Part shown: positions 51,886-64,000 of the stretch, piece by piece
How the letters are laid out: each line of letters begins with the position of its first letter
How positions within the stretch are numbered: position 1 is the first letter of the stretch
From: Whalleya microplaca
Taxonomy: Eukaryota > Ascomycota > Sordariomycetes > Xylariales > Xylariaceae
Assembly: GCA_022497155.1 (NCBI GenBank)
Contig: MU385716.1
Coordinates: 186,001 to 250,000 of the forward strand
Length of the DNA stretch: 64,000 nt
Direction of reading: 5' to 3'
Translations under genes and position numbers: made by a program
Notes under the pieces: model-generated
The model's input: the letters and a program-made list of their open reading frames with translations, nothing else
Told to the model about the DNA's origin: nothing
The model's database searches: none

Positions 51886-52657
51886 CTTGTGTGGTTCTCA
51901 ACTTTCAGCGGCGGTTAGTATTGTGTTGGATTATCGCAGTGATCGGGTCCGGTAGAAGATCGGGTCGAGGTTGTTGAGTTTGATGGATTTCGATGGCGGA
52001 AGGCTGGATGGGTTGAGGTTGGCAGCTACGTAGGGTACCTGAGATCGAGGTTTCCTTCACACGCGTCAAGCTTGCAGCCTTGTTGCAGGTGTGGCATTTG
52101 ACAGGGGTAGCTCTGAATGACTAAGCACGCTAATACATACCTAGGTATTGCCAAGACCCACACAGCTGCACTGCTACTTTACAGCTACTTACCAGCCGAT
52201 GGCAGCTTGGAAGGGCTATGTCTTAAAGCCTTGATTTTGCATCGAAACATACGTCTAGAAGTATAAAACTTGACATATTAGTTCAATAGTAGCGTTTCAT
52301 ATTCTACTTTGAATTCGAGGAATTTACCTAAATTTATAAGGGCAGAAAGCCACTGCAAAACTGGCCCAGTGACCCTATTCATGATGGCTCCGTGTGTCCT
52401 CCGGTGTACTCCTGCCAAGGCGAGCAAGGGTGCCATCGGCCTTCCAGCTGGGGAACCGGCCTGTGCATCATCAATTAATTCTACGAAAAACAGCTTATGA
52501 CGGACAACCCCTTGCGGTTCTCATCACAGCTGTCACCGCAACCATAATGGGCCACTCATTTCCATAGGACACCGTCTCTTGTAATTACCTAGTAGATGTG
52601 ATTCTTTCTTTACTAGTTGCGTGTTTTTAATGATACCCAAATCGAAAGTACTCGAAA
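51886..52657. other. Divergent promoter region of pre7 and stt4
   Basis: 772 bp between divergent starts; both promoters should lie here. Small ORFs only. No clear Rpn4-type proteasome box was recognised. Confidence 0.5.
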
Positions 52658-55600
52658 ATGGCACGCAATATTCGCCAGCAGGCGCTTCAGAAGATCGCCG
52701 CCCTCTCGGCCACGAGCTCAACCACCGCTTTCGACCGGTCCGACCTCGACCGTCTATGTAGGGCTACTAGTAATTATGGCAAGGGGAAGGAGACTGTCAA
52801 TGGATTAGCTAGGGGGTACACCTCATCTTTAGCTCGTGTTCCCATGGTAAAGTTCAACCTCCGGGCTTGAAATGGAGACGGACTTACCAGGGCTAACTGT
52901 GTCTTCAGACTATACGTGAATTCGAAGTCCTCCTTGCTCTCTGCAAAGCTGCGCCCATGGTACAGAGCAGCCAAAGTGCTCAGAAGCTTGTTGATCAGTT
53001 GATACCCTACGTTCTCGATGCGCATGCTCAGACTTTCGCTCCCTCGCCCTCCTTCACCAAGATCGACCCATCTCCTATCGAAGCATTGACCTCTAATCTC
53101 ACCGCTGCCCTGCTCTCACTGGGGAAAAACTACGATGATGTACACGAGAGCGTGTCGGACAATATTTGGGCCCTCCTAGCTGCACTACGAACTGCAATAC
53201 AGGGGATAGTCCCCCCTAAGTCGGACGAGTATGTTGAGCAGAGTCTCGAGGATGCAATCCGCATTGCGACGATAGCTATCTCCCTCATGGGCTTCCTGGA
53301 TGCTGCCGCCGCCCAGGTTGACTTTTGGAGGACCGGGGGAAGGTTGGCTCTGATTCAGCGAGTCCGTAATCTCCTGTCTGAATCCTTCCTTACTTCTGTC
53401 GATGGCGCCTTTTCCACTATCCGAAACGCCCACGGCTCGGATCGCCATGCAAAGGAGTGGAAGAGATTTCTCCGGCATTATGCGCATCAAGGACGGCCTC
53501 TGGGACCCATACTCTTGCAAAGGAGCTTCATGTGGCTTCTAGTCTCTGCAACCTCGCTTCTGATCGCCGATGTTAAGGTGCTTAGGGACGCCCACATCCT
53601 CGATCTGTTGATGGCTAAAGATGGAATGCTTAAACCAGGCTCTCCAAGTAGTCCAGATGCTGACTTTCGATCAATCGAAACGTACGCTAGCATTGCCCAA
53701 GAAGAGATGGAACGTCTCGATGCCGCTGCGGATTTCATTCAATTAGGCTCTATCTCTCAGCAGAAGCTAGCTTCTGAAGTGAAGGCTTCTGCTATGATAA
53801 GTTTCCTGAACTGTATCGTTCTCAATGAAGAGGCAGCGGACCCCGAGATTCTCATCGGGTGGCTACAGGAAAGCATGGATGACCCGGCGCAAATGCTAGA
53901 CGAGACATTGGCGTCTGCGGTGCTCAAGTCAATGGCTATTCTTTCGAGGATCTTGCCAAACTTCGCTCCTACTGTGACCCGACTCCTACCTCGTTTCATT
54001 GTCCAGACTGCGCCGTCTGCCAGTATTGTTGCCGTAGCCTCTAAATGTCTAGCGTTTGCCCTGCATCTGCTTTCTGAGGATGCAGTTATCACGACGCTGT
54101 ATACCCTTGGCAATGTACTAAGCCCAGGGACTGACCAGACTGCTCCGAACGCTTCTAGCAGTGAACTACGAGCAGGTGGCATTGAACTGTCGAACATCTA
54201 TCAAGGGAGACCGTCGACAGGCAGCGAAATTTCGCTAGAAATCAAGGGCGAAGAGGACAATACGGCAGCATATTCCAACATTGTCCAGGCAATTTGCAGC
54301 ATTGCAAAGATGTGCGATGATGAGAAGATCACAGCGCTCGCGCAAGCGATGTTATTGCAGAAGCTGAGCAAGGTTAACCATTTTGTCGATTCTCATATTA
54401 TTAAAGGGGCGAGTGTTTTGTCCCTAAGTGGTGGGCAGCTAGAATTCCGATCTCTTCTCAAAATGTTTTCGAGACTTTGCCGCACCGCTTTGGCTGATAA
54501 CAATATCGCAATCCTTGATGCTGTAAGATTATGTCAAATTAACTTTTTGTGAGTGTTACTGACCCTGTACAGGTTATGAAGGCTCAAAACCACATATCGG
54601 CGAATGTGGCTCGTGATTCCCCATTATTCGACATATACTGGGAATATATGCTAGAGGACTTGATCGCCAAGGGTGACGTCCACCAATCACAGCATATGAA
54701 AGAATCAGACGTTGAATTTGCTGCCCGCGAGATCGCTCAACTCCTCCAGCCTCTCTCGGTCTTGATGTCAGCTCACGACTTTGCTTCCACCCTCCCTGGC
54801 ATGGACGATGATCGACATTCCCTGATCCGAGACGCTTGGTTCAATATCGTCGTGCACGGTTTCACCCCTTTAACAGATAGGGGCCAGAAGTATATCAATG
54901 AACTGCGGATCATGGCTATCCATTCGCCACCCCTAGTAGCAGAGCAACGAGGAGAACAGGTTGAGAGTGATATCGAACTGAACACTGTCCTGCGCCGGGC
55001 TAATACTTCAGACCGGGAGGCCAAGCAAAAGAAGCAGCTCTCTGAACTAGTCCCCTCGAAGATATCGGACATTAGGGGATTGAGTTATAGGAAGGCCATA
55101 TTCCTACAGGCTGCGTATCTCGTCGAGAGTTTACGGGCAGACGCTGGCGATTGCACCAAGACTTTATCGTACTATCTGGAACCTAGTATGCGCAAGGAAG
55201 ACGCGCGCAGCGTGATGGAAGGTATTACTTCGGTGGTCATGGAGAAATACTTGTCGAAAACCCTCGAAGCAAAGGGGCCTACCTTCTCTGCTCAGTATGC
55301 GGCGTCCCAACTTGCGACAATCTTCTGCGGTTGCTGTCACCGTATCCAGCGCGTCCAACAAGCTGCGTTCAGTTGTGCTGATAAGTTCATCCGAGAGATT
55401 CCATCTGCTCTCTGCCAGAGATCGTCATTATTCGCGCTTCTGGAGCTACTGTCCCTCATGTGGACAAGCTGTCTAGAGGCTGAGACAGATCTGTATGATC
55501 CACGATCAATCTTCACTTCCAGCCTAGGGAATGTCACCGTCGAGCTTTCAGATGACTATGTCTTCAGAAAGACAACCCTGAACAATCTGTACATGAGAGC

Positions 55601-58600
55601 CAAATCCTGGGTCCCGCTGGTCATCAATCTGGCCCCTGCAGATGTGAAGGGTTTGCTACAGACATACTTATCCGAGTTTGATGATGAAGGTGCTTATGGG
55701 CACATGTCGCTTGGTCGATCGTTCGCCATGGATATGGGTGCCTCGATACCTGCGACAGACCAAAGACTGACTTCGCTTGACCCTGTTGGCGACACTGCTA
55801 TCAACACCGCATCAGACTTCATCGCCCAATATACGACCCGTCAGGAGTATAGGTATGGTGAGGTGCTGCCTAGCCATGGCAAGGATCTCATCAACATCCT
55901 GCCAATGATGCGGAGAGATTCATTCATCAGAGCCGCACCATCGGATCGTACCGACGCCGTCACAGCACTAGCCCACGTCGAATCACGTCTAACCGGCAGG
56001 AAACTCACCCCGCTCAATGATGTGATGGATATTCTTCGACGAGCAGCTGCCCTGTTGTGTCGTAGTGGGAAGGACGAGAGTGCCATCACCCATTACCTCG
56101 TCAGCATTCCTTTCAAAATGTTCACCAAGGAGTCTATCAAATTCGGAGTATCTCTCTGGTTGGGCGTTATGAACGAGAATCCCCGGATGGAACCCCGAAT
56201 TCTGGCTGAAATCTCTCAGCAATGGGAAATTGTCATTCATAAGAAACTTGGGCTTTTCAACCCTGCTTTGATGTAAGGAAAATTCCAGTGTAACTCATAC
56301 ATGTATTCATGCTGATCTTGCCAGGCATCCGGATCCCTTCTTCGTCAAGGAGGAATTTGCCCCTAGCGACAACGAGGGACTCAAGAAACGTCGGCAACTT
56401 GTGCACAATCTACTAGCTCCCCATACTCGTCTGATACAGTTCTTCAGCAGCCACTTCAACGCCACTCGGCTGGGAAGCCCCGATACGCAGAGGATCTTCT
56501 TCCGCATGCTCGATATAACATTAGATGCGATGAAGGACTCTATTTCCCACCCTATGGCCAGAGAGCTCCGCCTGAGGATCATCCTGTTCAGTCTGAGGGT
56601 GTTGAGAGTGAGCTCAACTGTCCGACCGTTGGCCCAATGGCGTCTCAAAGACAAGATCCTGTCCGCGGGGTTGAGTTGGTTCAGGTTTGCGCCAAAATGG
56701 TCCTTCGGCAGCAATATGCTCCAGTTGAAGACCGAGATCCGCCTGGTTGTCGATGTCTTGATTGGTCTAAGGGCGGTATCTCCCATTGCTGCCAGCGCTG
56801 TCGGCAATTATAAAAGTCTGAGCCCGAAGGAATCGTTGCTTCAGATCCTGCTTGAGAGCGAACAATCCAGACTCAATGTCTGGGTTAATCCACTACATGA
56901 TGGCCACCATCAGAAAGCTGATATGATGACCCAGTATGGAAGAGGCACACTTGAGGTAAGCCTATTCTATCGTTAATTATCTACGGGATAACTCACTCTA
57001 ATTTATTAAGTCCACCCTCAAACCACTGATCCGAGTGGCTTGGGCCGAAAGCCCTTCTTTGGCAATTTTATTGGCTAGCAGATTCTCAATTCCAAGCGTG
57101 TACAATGATGTCCGCTGGCTGTTGTTGAATTTCCCAGCTAAGGCGATCTCCGAACCCGAGGCTCTTCCAATTCTACTGGGAGGCGAGCTGCCGCAAGATG
57201 TTCACTTCCAACTTAAGGTAACACAAACTCTACTCATGTCAATACACTCACTAACGGATGTAGTACTTACTGTACTGGGCTCCTGTCAACCCCGTCACTG
57301 CCGCCACGTATTTCTTGCCGGCATATCGCAATCATCCGTTCCTGATCCAGTTCGCCATGAGAGCGCTGGAACATCACTCTGTCGACGTTACTTTCTTCTA
57401 CGTACCGCAGATAGTACAAAGTCTCCGATTCGACGCTCTCGGATACGTCGAGCGTTACATCATCGAAACAGCACAGTTTTCTCAACTGTTTGCTCACCAG
57501 ATCATCTGGAATATGAAAGCAAATTCTTACAAGGATGATGACGCTACTATTGTAAGTTGCGTGGATTTGCAACCAACGTCCCCTTGCTGACAGCTTGCTA
57601 GCCTGATGCCATTAAGCCCGCCCTTGACAAGATGATGGGTAAGATGGTCGAGAGCTTTTCGGCCGAAGACCGAAGCTTTTATGAGAGAGAGTTCGAATTC
57701 TTTGACGAGGTCACTAGTATATCCGGCAAGCTCAAGCCGCTAATCAAGCGTGACAAGCCGACAAAGAAGCAGAAGATCGAAGAGGAACTTCGCAAGATCA
57801 CAGTTGACGTTGGGGTATATCTGCCCAGTAACCCCGATGGCGTCGTCATTGGTATTGATCGGAAATCTGGCAAACCGCTTCAGTCCCATGCGAAGGCGCC
57901 ATTTATGGCTACCTTCCGTATCAAGAAAGCTAAAGGCGGGATTGAAGAAACCGAAGACGTAGCGCAGGAGCTGAAGAATGGTCAACCTCCCGTTGAGACT
58001 ACGATTGAGACCTGGCAGAGCGCTATCTTCAAGGTCGGTGATGACTGTCGGCAGGACGTGCTAGCCTTGCAGATGATCGCTGCCTTCCGGGGCATCTTCC
58101 ACAATGTCGGGCTCGACGTATTTGTATTTCCGTATCGCGTCACCGCCACAGCCCCAGGTTGTGGTGTTATCGATGTGTTACCAAACTCCATCTCACGAGA
58201 CATGCTCGGTCGTGAGGCCGTCAACGGTCTCTACGACTACTTCATCAGCAAGTACGGCAACGAAGACTCGCTGCGCTTCCAGCACGCGCGCAACAACTTC
58301 GTCAAGAGCATGGCGGCGTACAGCATCATCTCCTTCCTGCTGCAGTTCAAGGACCGGCACAACGGCAACATCATGATCGACGACGCGGGCCACATCCTGC
58401 ACATCGACTTCGGGTTCTGCTTCGACATCGCGCCCGGCGGCGTGCGGTTCGAGCGCGCGCCCTTCAAGCTCACGGGCGAGATGCTGGCCGTCATGGGCGG
58501 CAGCGCCGACCACCAGGCCTTCAAGTGGTTCGAGGAGCTGTGCATCAAAGCCTTCCTGGCCTGCCGCCCCTACGCCGAGAAGCTGAGCCAGATCGTCCTG

Positions 58601-58792
58601 CTCATGATGGAGAGCGGCCTGCCGTGCTTCAAGCCCGAGAGCGTCAAGCACTTCAAGGAGCGCTTCGTGCTCGACAAGACCGAGCGTGAGGCCGCCGAGT
58701 TCGTCCGCGGACTCGTCAAGACGAGCGCCGGCAGCTACAGTACTATGGTCTATGACCAGTTCCAGCTCATGACTAACGGTATCCCTTACTAA
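52658..58792 (+). CDS. stt4: Phosphatidylinositol 4-kinase III alpha (Stt4)
   Basis: Seven exons, 52658-52846, 52909-54522, 54573-56272, 56325-56955, 57011-57217, 57264-57551 and 57602-58792. Total 5820 nt (1939 aa), phases agree, and length is close to yeast Stt4. The long N-terminal part is helical solenoid. A PIK helical region appears before KPALDKMMGKMVESF. The kinase domain at the C-terminus has FKVGDDCRQDVLALQMI (ATP-site Lys region), KDRHNGNIMIDDAGH (catalytic DRH...N) and HIDFGFCFDIAPGG (activation DFG), and ends QLMTNGIPY. The enzyme makes PI4P at the plasma membrane in a complex with Efr3 and Ypp1-type partners, feeding PI(4,5)P2 synthesis and wall-integrity signalling. The intron positions come from consensus and phase. 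Confidence 0.95.
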
Positions 58793-59166
58793 GTGACCCC
58801 GGGTCGTTCGTCGTCGAAGTTTATTTTGTGGAGATCTTGGTATTAAACTTCTATTATATGGTCTTACTTTTCGTTCGAGACATCCCCTTCGTGGGATGAT
58901 AGGTTTACATAGTGATAGCGTTAGAGTGGAAAGTTCACACATTTTGAAGCTTAGAATGAATATATAATACATAAGTGTCTATTACAGTGGAACGAGACGT
59001 GATTATTTACATCAATTATTTGTATTTTGGCGTCGTGACTACAAATTGGTTTATTATTTGATTCTTTGGATTTACCAGCGGCCGTTTCTACAGATTACAG
59101 CTTCTGATATGTTCTCCGCAGAGCAGAGAGTTGAAATACCACTTACCAACGACTATTAAACTCACC
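58793..59166. other. Convergent 3' ends, AT-rich
   Basis: 374 bp between the stt4 stop and the stop of the next - gene. No feature recognised. Confidence 0.5.
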
Positions 59167-60195
59167 TTAGTTGTTCCCTGCGTACTCACTCAGGTCTCTC
59201 CTAGTTAGAAGATCTACAGTCCCAAGACCTAGCGTAAGAGGGACACGAGCCAGTAGTCTATCGCGAAGCCTCTGTCTGAACAAGGACCCGATTCTAATCA
59301 CAGCCAGATGCTCATTGAGCCACTGCGGATGATGGAACATCTGGCCGTTGTACTGCTCCCCACGATGCGCATTGCGCGCCATCCTCCCCAGCTGGACGGA
59401 CGGCTGAGCCCGCAGCATCAGGAAAAGGTGCTCATACAGCTTCGGTAACAACTCGATGCCCAGACCCGTAGCGGTATCCTCATCATCGGTGACGGTTAAG
59501 CGGCCCACCGAGTCGATGTTATTCATCAGCTCCACACCGGCCGCCAGGACCGCGTAGACCGTAGTCCGGGCATCGAACCGCACCGGCGAGCTCCGCTCCA
59601 TATTCGCCAGCGCGGTGAACTGCGGCTGCGGCGCCGTTGCGGAGCCGTCTTCGACGACAGTCCCCACACGCCCCCACCACGCGCGCACGGCCGCGCTCCG
59701 CTCCTCGCCGCCCGCCGCCCGGAAGTCGTAGTGCGTCCGCTCGCGCTGGGCGCGGTCCCACACCGACAGCGAGTACACGATCTCGGCGTCGGAGCCCCGC
59801 GTCTGGAACCGCGGGCGGTGGCGGTGCACGAACGCCAGGAGGCGGTATCGCGCGCGCCCGCCCCAGCCCAGCTGGACATCGTGGGCTATAGATGCCGGGA
59901 GCACGGGGCGGTCGGGGCGCTGGTCGTCTTCTTGCTCCGCGAGCGTGGGGATGTCGAGTATACTGGGGTGGAAGTACGCCCAGGGTCGCTGGGCGCCGTC
60001 GCGCGCGCTGTAGGCGTTGAGAACGTTGGGCAGGTCGCTGGGCGGCGGGAGGGTGTTGTGCGAGAGGTGGACGAGGATGTTGGCTAGGCTGGTCGCCTGG
60101 GGCGAGGTCAGGGATGGGACTGTGCTGTCATTCTGGAGAGTGAAGGGGAAAGGGGCTGTGTGGTGGCTCACCTCGGGGGTCGTTGGAGAGCTCAT
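59167..60195 (-). CDS. Uncharacterised protein, 342 aa
   Basis: Single exon with strong GC3 bias in the middle (59500-60000), which supports coding. There is no signal peptide or membrane helix. Visible features are an ILVHLSHNTLPPPSDLPNVLNAY segment (about 40-62), an Arg-rich region (GWGGRARYRLLAFVHRHRPRF, 110-130), AVRAWWGRVG and a C-terminal helical part with RQRLRDRLLARV. Other strands also have long open frames here, a result of GC bias; this one has an ATG and the best overall composition. I do not recognise a family. Confidence 0.6.
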   Translation of the reverse strand: MSSPTTPEVSHHTAPFPFTLQNDSTVPSLTSPQATSLANILVHLSHNTLPPPSDLPNVLNAYSARDGAQRPWAYFHPSILDIPTLAEQEDDQRPDRPVLPASIAHDVQLGWGGRARYRLLAFVHRHRPRFQTRGSDAEIVYSLSVWDRAQRERTHYDFRAAGGEERSAAVRAWWGRVGTVVEDGSATAPQPQFTALANMERSSPVRFDARTTVYAVLAAGVELMNNIDSVGRLTVTDDEDTATGLGIELLPKLYEHLFLMLRAQPSVQLGRMARNAHRGEQYNGQMFHHPQWLNEHLAVIRIGSLFRQRLRDRLLARVPLTLGLGTVDLLTRRDLSEYAGNN

Positions 60196-60976
60196 ATTTG
60201 CTTGGGATTATAGGGGTTCCTTCTGGGTTACTAGGTAGTTTGCTGCGGTACGAGAGTTGGATGGAGGATGAGATGGGATGAGTCGTAGTCAAGAGCGAGA
60301 GCTGCATAAATAGAACATCGAAATAAATTGCTCTGGTTATAGTGATTCTGATTCAGGCCCCTGGGGGCCTGAACATGTGCCCTAGTACGAACAAAGGCTG
60401 TGTATTCACACACAAAGCAATATAAGGCATAAGTTGTAGAACAAGGTGATTGTGCTCTCTGTCATATTCCCCTTGTCTACCAAGATCCTACGAAACTGAT
60501 ACAGCTCTGGTGGCATGACCAAGAATTTCTTTAGAGGCTAACTTACGGACGGGTACATATCTCTTAGCCTTGTCTTCCTTCAACAATATGGAGGTACACA
60601 GTGAAGTTCCATTATTTTTAGTCGACGACTATCATGGCTTGGCCAGCTAGGTATAGGACAAGTTAGCACGCATTATTTTCTAATTGCTGTAGAAAGTTTG
60701 ACGAAGCAATCTATGCATGTATTCCTCCACATATCATAATGCGTCTTGTCCATACATTTTGCACTATAGGGCTCCTCGGTAACTTCCAATTCTAAAACAT
60801 TGATAGAAGGTTCCGGATGCTTAAAGCGGATCCGCCTTTTCGAGCTTTCCATTCCTAGCCCAGACCAAAACTTCTGCACCAAACTCTCTATACCACACGC
60901 CCTTCTTGCATCTCTTCTTTCCTACTATCATCAACAAAGTTGGCAGCACAAAACTAAGGCCTCAGAAACCTTCACA
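60196..60976. other. Divergent promoter region
   Basis: 781 bp between divergent genes. It contains a short inverted repeat at 60355-60374 (arms TCAGGCCCC and GGGGCCTGA with a 2-base centre). Nothing else. Confidence 0.5.
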
Positions 60977-62798
60977 ATGGCCAGCCTTGGTACGATAGCC
61001 TTCGAGCTTCAGCAGCAGATTGCGGAGCATCTGTCGCCCGAACCGTTGGTGGCAGAGGCTTTCCCGGATATCAACGATGTCTCCGAGAACCGCAGAGCAC
61101 TCAAGGCTCTGTGTCTAACGAACCACCGACTGTACGATGCCTCCTTTAAATCATTGTACAAAAACGTCATTCTCTGGCGCGATAATACCCTGGATCGCAA
61201 CGGTTTGGTCTTCTTCCTCCGCTCCCTCACCGAGAATGCCCATCTCCGTCGTTCCGTGAAACATATCTCCTGCTTCATCAACTTGAATGAGTCGGAAGAG
61301 CACGAGAAGTTTGATGAACTTGAAATCTCTCGCAGCTGGAATTCCCTACGTAAGTAGCCTCTCAAACTGTATATTTTTCCGCCATCCCATTTCGGGAGCA
61401 ATAGATCCCGATTGCGGTCTATTCGCGAGCCAAATACTCCTGAGGCAGACTAGAGCTTCTCGTAGCTCGCCAAATTACCTAGAAAGAGATGGTACTAATT
61501 CTCCAATGATATAGTCGGAGACGGAAACTTCACCGTGCCAGCCGAAAGCTTGGATGTATTCCGTTGTGCATCATTAGTTGACGAGAAGGGAACGCTCAGC
61601 AAGGATGTCAACGGCGAGTGTGTCTTTCGTGCCATAACATTCTTCGCTAGTAGGTTGGAGTCGCTGATTATGCAATGCCCCCAATCACAAAACACGATAG
61701 TGTCCTACCTTGACCATCCATTTGATACTCCTTATCACATCCTCTCGGCAGCCTCAGGCTTCAATGATGAGAGAAGCCCTTTAGGCAAACTCCAGACCCT
61801 ACGGATCCAGCCAGACTGCGACTTCATGTCTCATCCACGCCGACCATTGCCTGTTGGTACCAACAATAGATTGATTAGAGAAGTCAGATGCTCTCCGAGC
61901 ATCCGTTCAGTGATTTTTCAGGCGCCTAACCTCCATCACTTATCAGTCGGTCACGGTGGGTGTGACTGGCCCAATCTACCTATAGGCCTACAGTCCCTTG
62001 AAGTCAACGAGTCTTGCCTCACACTGCAGACATTCAACATTGCCGCAGCTCTCCCGCATATTCGTAAACTCGTCTTACGCAAGTCCGCTATAAAGCTGGA
62101 CGGTTTGCAGTCGCCTGAGCCAAAAGCTTACCTGAATTCAGTTCTTTCGCGCGGGTTCGCTGACAAGCTTGAAAGTCTGGATATTCATGGCTGCTTCTAT
62201 TTACTACATAGAGAACCTGATTCTGAGATTGGTTCCCCAGGAACCACGCCTTGTCTGGCCAGTTTTTCTGTCCTGAGAGAGCTGTCCATAGACATCAAAC
62301 TGCTTTTCGGCAAATGGCCATGGCAACAAACAAGACAGCTCCAGGACATGTTGCCGAAATCACTCGAGAAATTAGAACTGTGGGTTTACCAACCCCAAAT
62401 TCAAACAGATCATTATAGATAATTGCTAATTGGGCGCCTACAGGTATGAAGTTTTGATAGCCAATCCTGACGACTTTTCTGACGACTTTTGGACGCAGAA
62501 ATATGTGGACCGGATGAACGAAATCTTCCGCAATTTTGCAAACACCGTCAAGTACCGATGTTCGCGGCTGAAGGCATTTTACTGGCGGACCGATCTTCCT
62601 CGTCATTCGTTTTTTGGGGGATTTCCACCGTTCAGTCCGGAGCAGCTAGATGAACTCCTCGTCGAGTTTAAGAATGCCGGTATAGTATTCAAGCAGCAGG
62701 AGATGACGGAACATGAATCATGGGTCAAGGACGTAGTGTTGCCTCTGGGCTGTTGGGACGAAGATCGAAGAAGATTCGTTCACTCCGACGATATGTGA
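60977..62798 (+). CDS. F-box-like / leucine-rich-repeat type protein
   Basis: Three exons, 60977-61349, 61515-62379 and 62444-62798, total 1593 nt (530 aa), phases agree. The N-terminus MASLGTIAFELQQQIAEHL followed by ALKALCLTNHRLYDASFKSLYKNV is the F-box-like layout used to bind Skp1 in SCF ubiquitin ligases. The middle has loose leucine-rich repeats (SLEVNESCLTLQTFNIAAAL, LRELSIDIKLLFG) that would form a substrate-binding arc. Intron 1 is 165 nt and intron 2 is 64 nt (donor GTGGGT, less usual). Ascomycetes carry many such fast-evolving F-box proteins; the substrate is unknown. Confidence 0.8.
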
Positions 62799-64000
62799 CA
62801 TAAGGGCTAGATTCTGCTCATTTGACAGTTGAAGGTCAGGCTAGCATAGACAAAACTTCAGCCCTCATTCCGTTTTAGAACCGGTTGAGTTTATTTACGA
62901 AGTGTTCGAGTAGTTTCCGGTGGGGAGCTGGCAGTACGGTTGCCAGTTACTTTAAGGGCAGTCTTTTCATGAATGAATCAGTAGGGTGATCCCTCTCATA
63001 GCTTGCGCCTTGCACAGGCAAATACAGAATGTCCATAAAAACTGAAATGGTAAATAATGAATGGTGAATGTGCCAACAAAATTTTAAAATATACATTGGG
63101 TATAAACTGTATGCAGACCTTTATCTTCTTAATAGATGGCAATAAATACCATAAAGCTTTGTTAAAACCGAGCTCTTTCTCTGGCAAGAGAAACACGACT
63201 GTAGACTACCCCTTGGTCAGAGGTAAGATATATAGATAAGCGTAGGTACCTAGATACCTCGTTTACCAGGTGATAGGGGAATCAATGGAAAATCTGAAAT
63301 CCAGGTGAATGTTGCCCAAGGTTCATAAACCCCACTAAGAACAGTGATTAACAGCGGTGAGTGGGAGCGAATGGCCTAGGCAGTTGAGGCGACAGAAGAC
63401 CTAGGGAAGGTACCCCGTTCGAATCCCACCATACCTCAGATACAGTTCGATCCCCTGCAACGACGGTCTGCCTTCTGGCCTGAGCGAGGATTAGTTGGAC
63501 TGCAAATTAAATTCCCGATGATCGAAAGTAGGGGGCGCAGTAGCTAAGTCCGCTAAAGAGACTAGACTGGGCCTGAGGAGGGGTTTATTCTTTTATATTC
63601 TTTTTTTTTCTTCTTTTTTCCTTCTTTTTTTTATATTTCAACTTATATATCTGATGGATTTAATGCACATCTAGTCAGCTATATTATGCCCAAGTTAACA
63701 CCTGGTTTATTAACCAGACATCTTTAGCCAACCATATCCTTTTCGGCCGTACAGTTCTCCTGCCTGCCAGTCGAGTACTATCCCTAAGGGTTTATATTTT
63801 TTAAGATTGCTGGTTTTGATGGAAGGTATCATGATTCTGACTGGAGATTTTTATCCTAAGATAGGTAGCGCGAGTCAATAGAGATTTGAATATGCCCGTG
63901 GCTTGTTACTTCGGTCCCTTACATACTTATACTTGTGTTAAGCCCACTACTATATTAAATTCTAAGGCTGGGCTGTAAGTTTCTTAGCTCCAAAAAATCT
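62799..64000. other. AT-rich 3' flank with tRNA-like and pyrimidine-rich pieces
   Basis: No gene recognised. Pol III B-box-like GTTCGAATCC occurs near 63419 and a tRNA-like A-box near 63540. A long T-rich tract spans about 63583-63635. None folds into a proper tRNA. A decayed tRNA-derived repeat is possible. Confidence 0.4.

Noticed and set aside
58193..58972. 259-codon - frame opposite the stt4 kinase domain
   Set aside because: Antisense shadow of a highly GC-biased exon; composition is Leu/Glu/Val-rich without motifs.
59526..60087. Several frames overlapping the orphan 342-aa gene
   Set aside because: Arg/Ala/Gly-rich translations typical of wrong frames in GC-biased coding DNA.

Overview
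The window is nuclear DNA from a filamentous ascomycete (Pezizomycotina). Most genes carry several short spliceosomal introns of about 50-75 nt with GTRNGT donors, CTAAC/CTGAC-type branch sites and YAG acceptors. There are no operons or Shine-Dalgarno sites, and the gene set is fungal: a DHA2 transporter, an E-class P450, an Hsp30-type small heat-shock protein, Stt4 PI4-kinase, DUF7707 and GH53/GH17 wall enzymes. The genus cannot be fixed from this sequence.

Region by region: 1-321 is the 3' end of an unidentified gene (+). 1002-2162 (-) is a coiled-coil protein ending in PPPY. 2.2-18.2 kb is AT-rich, gene-sparse, accessory-looking DNA with a 12-exon DHA2 transporter (-), a P450 with an apparent one-base frame error (-), a 9-exon protein kinase (-), a Lyc1-like acetyltransferase (-) and an acyl-protein-thioesterase-like hydrolase (+). 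19-25 kb holds a 3beta-HSD-family dehydrogenase (+), an amidoligase-family protein (-) and a GPI-anchored DUF7707 protein (-). 28.7-34.6 kb is a surface and carbohydrate block: GH53 galactanase, a Cys-rich single-pass membrane protein and a decayed GH17 glucanase (all +). 35-38 kb is a divergent pair: a chymotrypsin-fold protein with Cys in the nucleophile position (-) and a tail-anchored-looking protein whose C-terminus is cut by a TAG codon (+). 39.3-43.9 kb has Hsp30 and an RRM+YTH RNA-binding protein (both -). A 7 kb stretch without recognisable genes follows. 51-62.8 kb is a core-gene block: proteasome beta6 (-), PI4-kinase Stt4 (+), an orphan gene (-) and an F-box-like protein (+).

Exon structures were rebuilt by hand from splice consensus, phase and expected family motifs. 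Coding lengths divisible by three came out for the transporter, kinase, acetyltransferase, DUF7707, GH53, membrane protein, YTH, proteasome, PI4K and F-box genes. The P450 is one base off, and GH17 has two in-frame stops plus loss of the expected catalytic Glu. No secondary-metabolite backbone gene, CRISPR, rRNA or convincing tRNA was found. The most unusual genes are the amidoligase-family protein and the predicted Cys-nucleophile protease-like protein; neither comes with an obvious multi-gene system.
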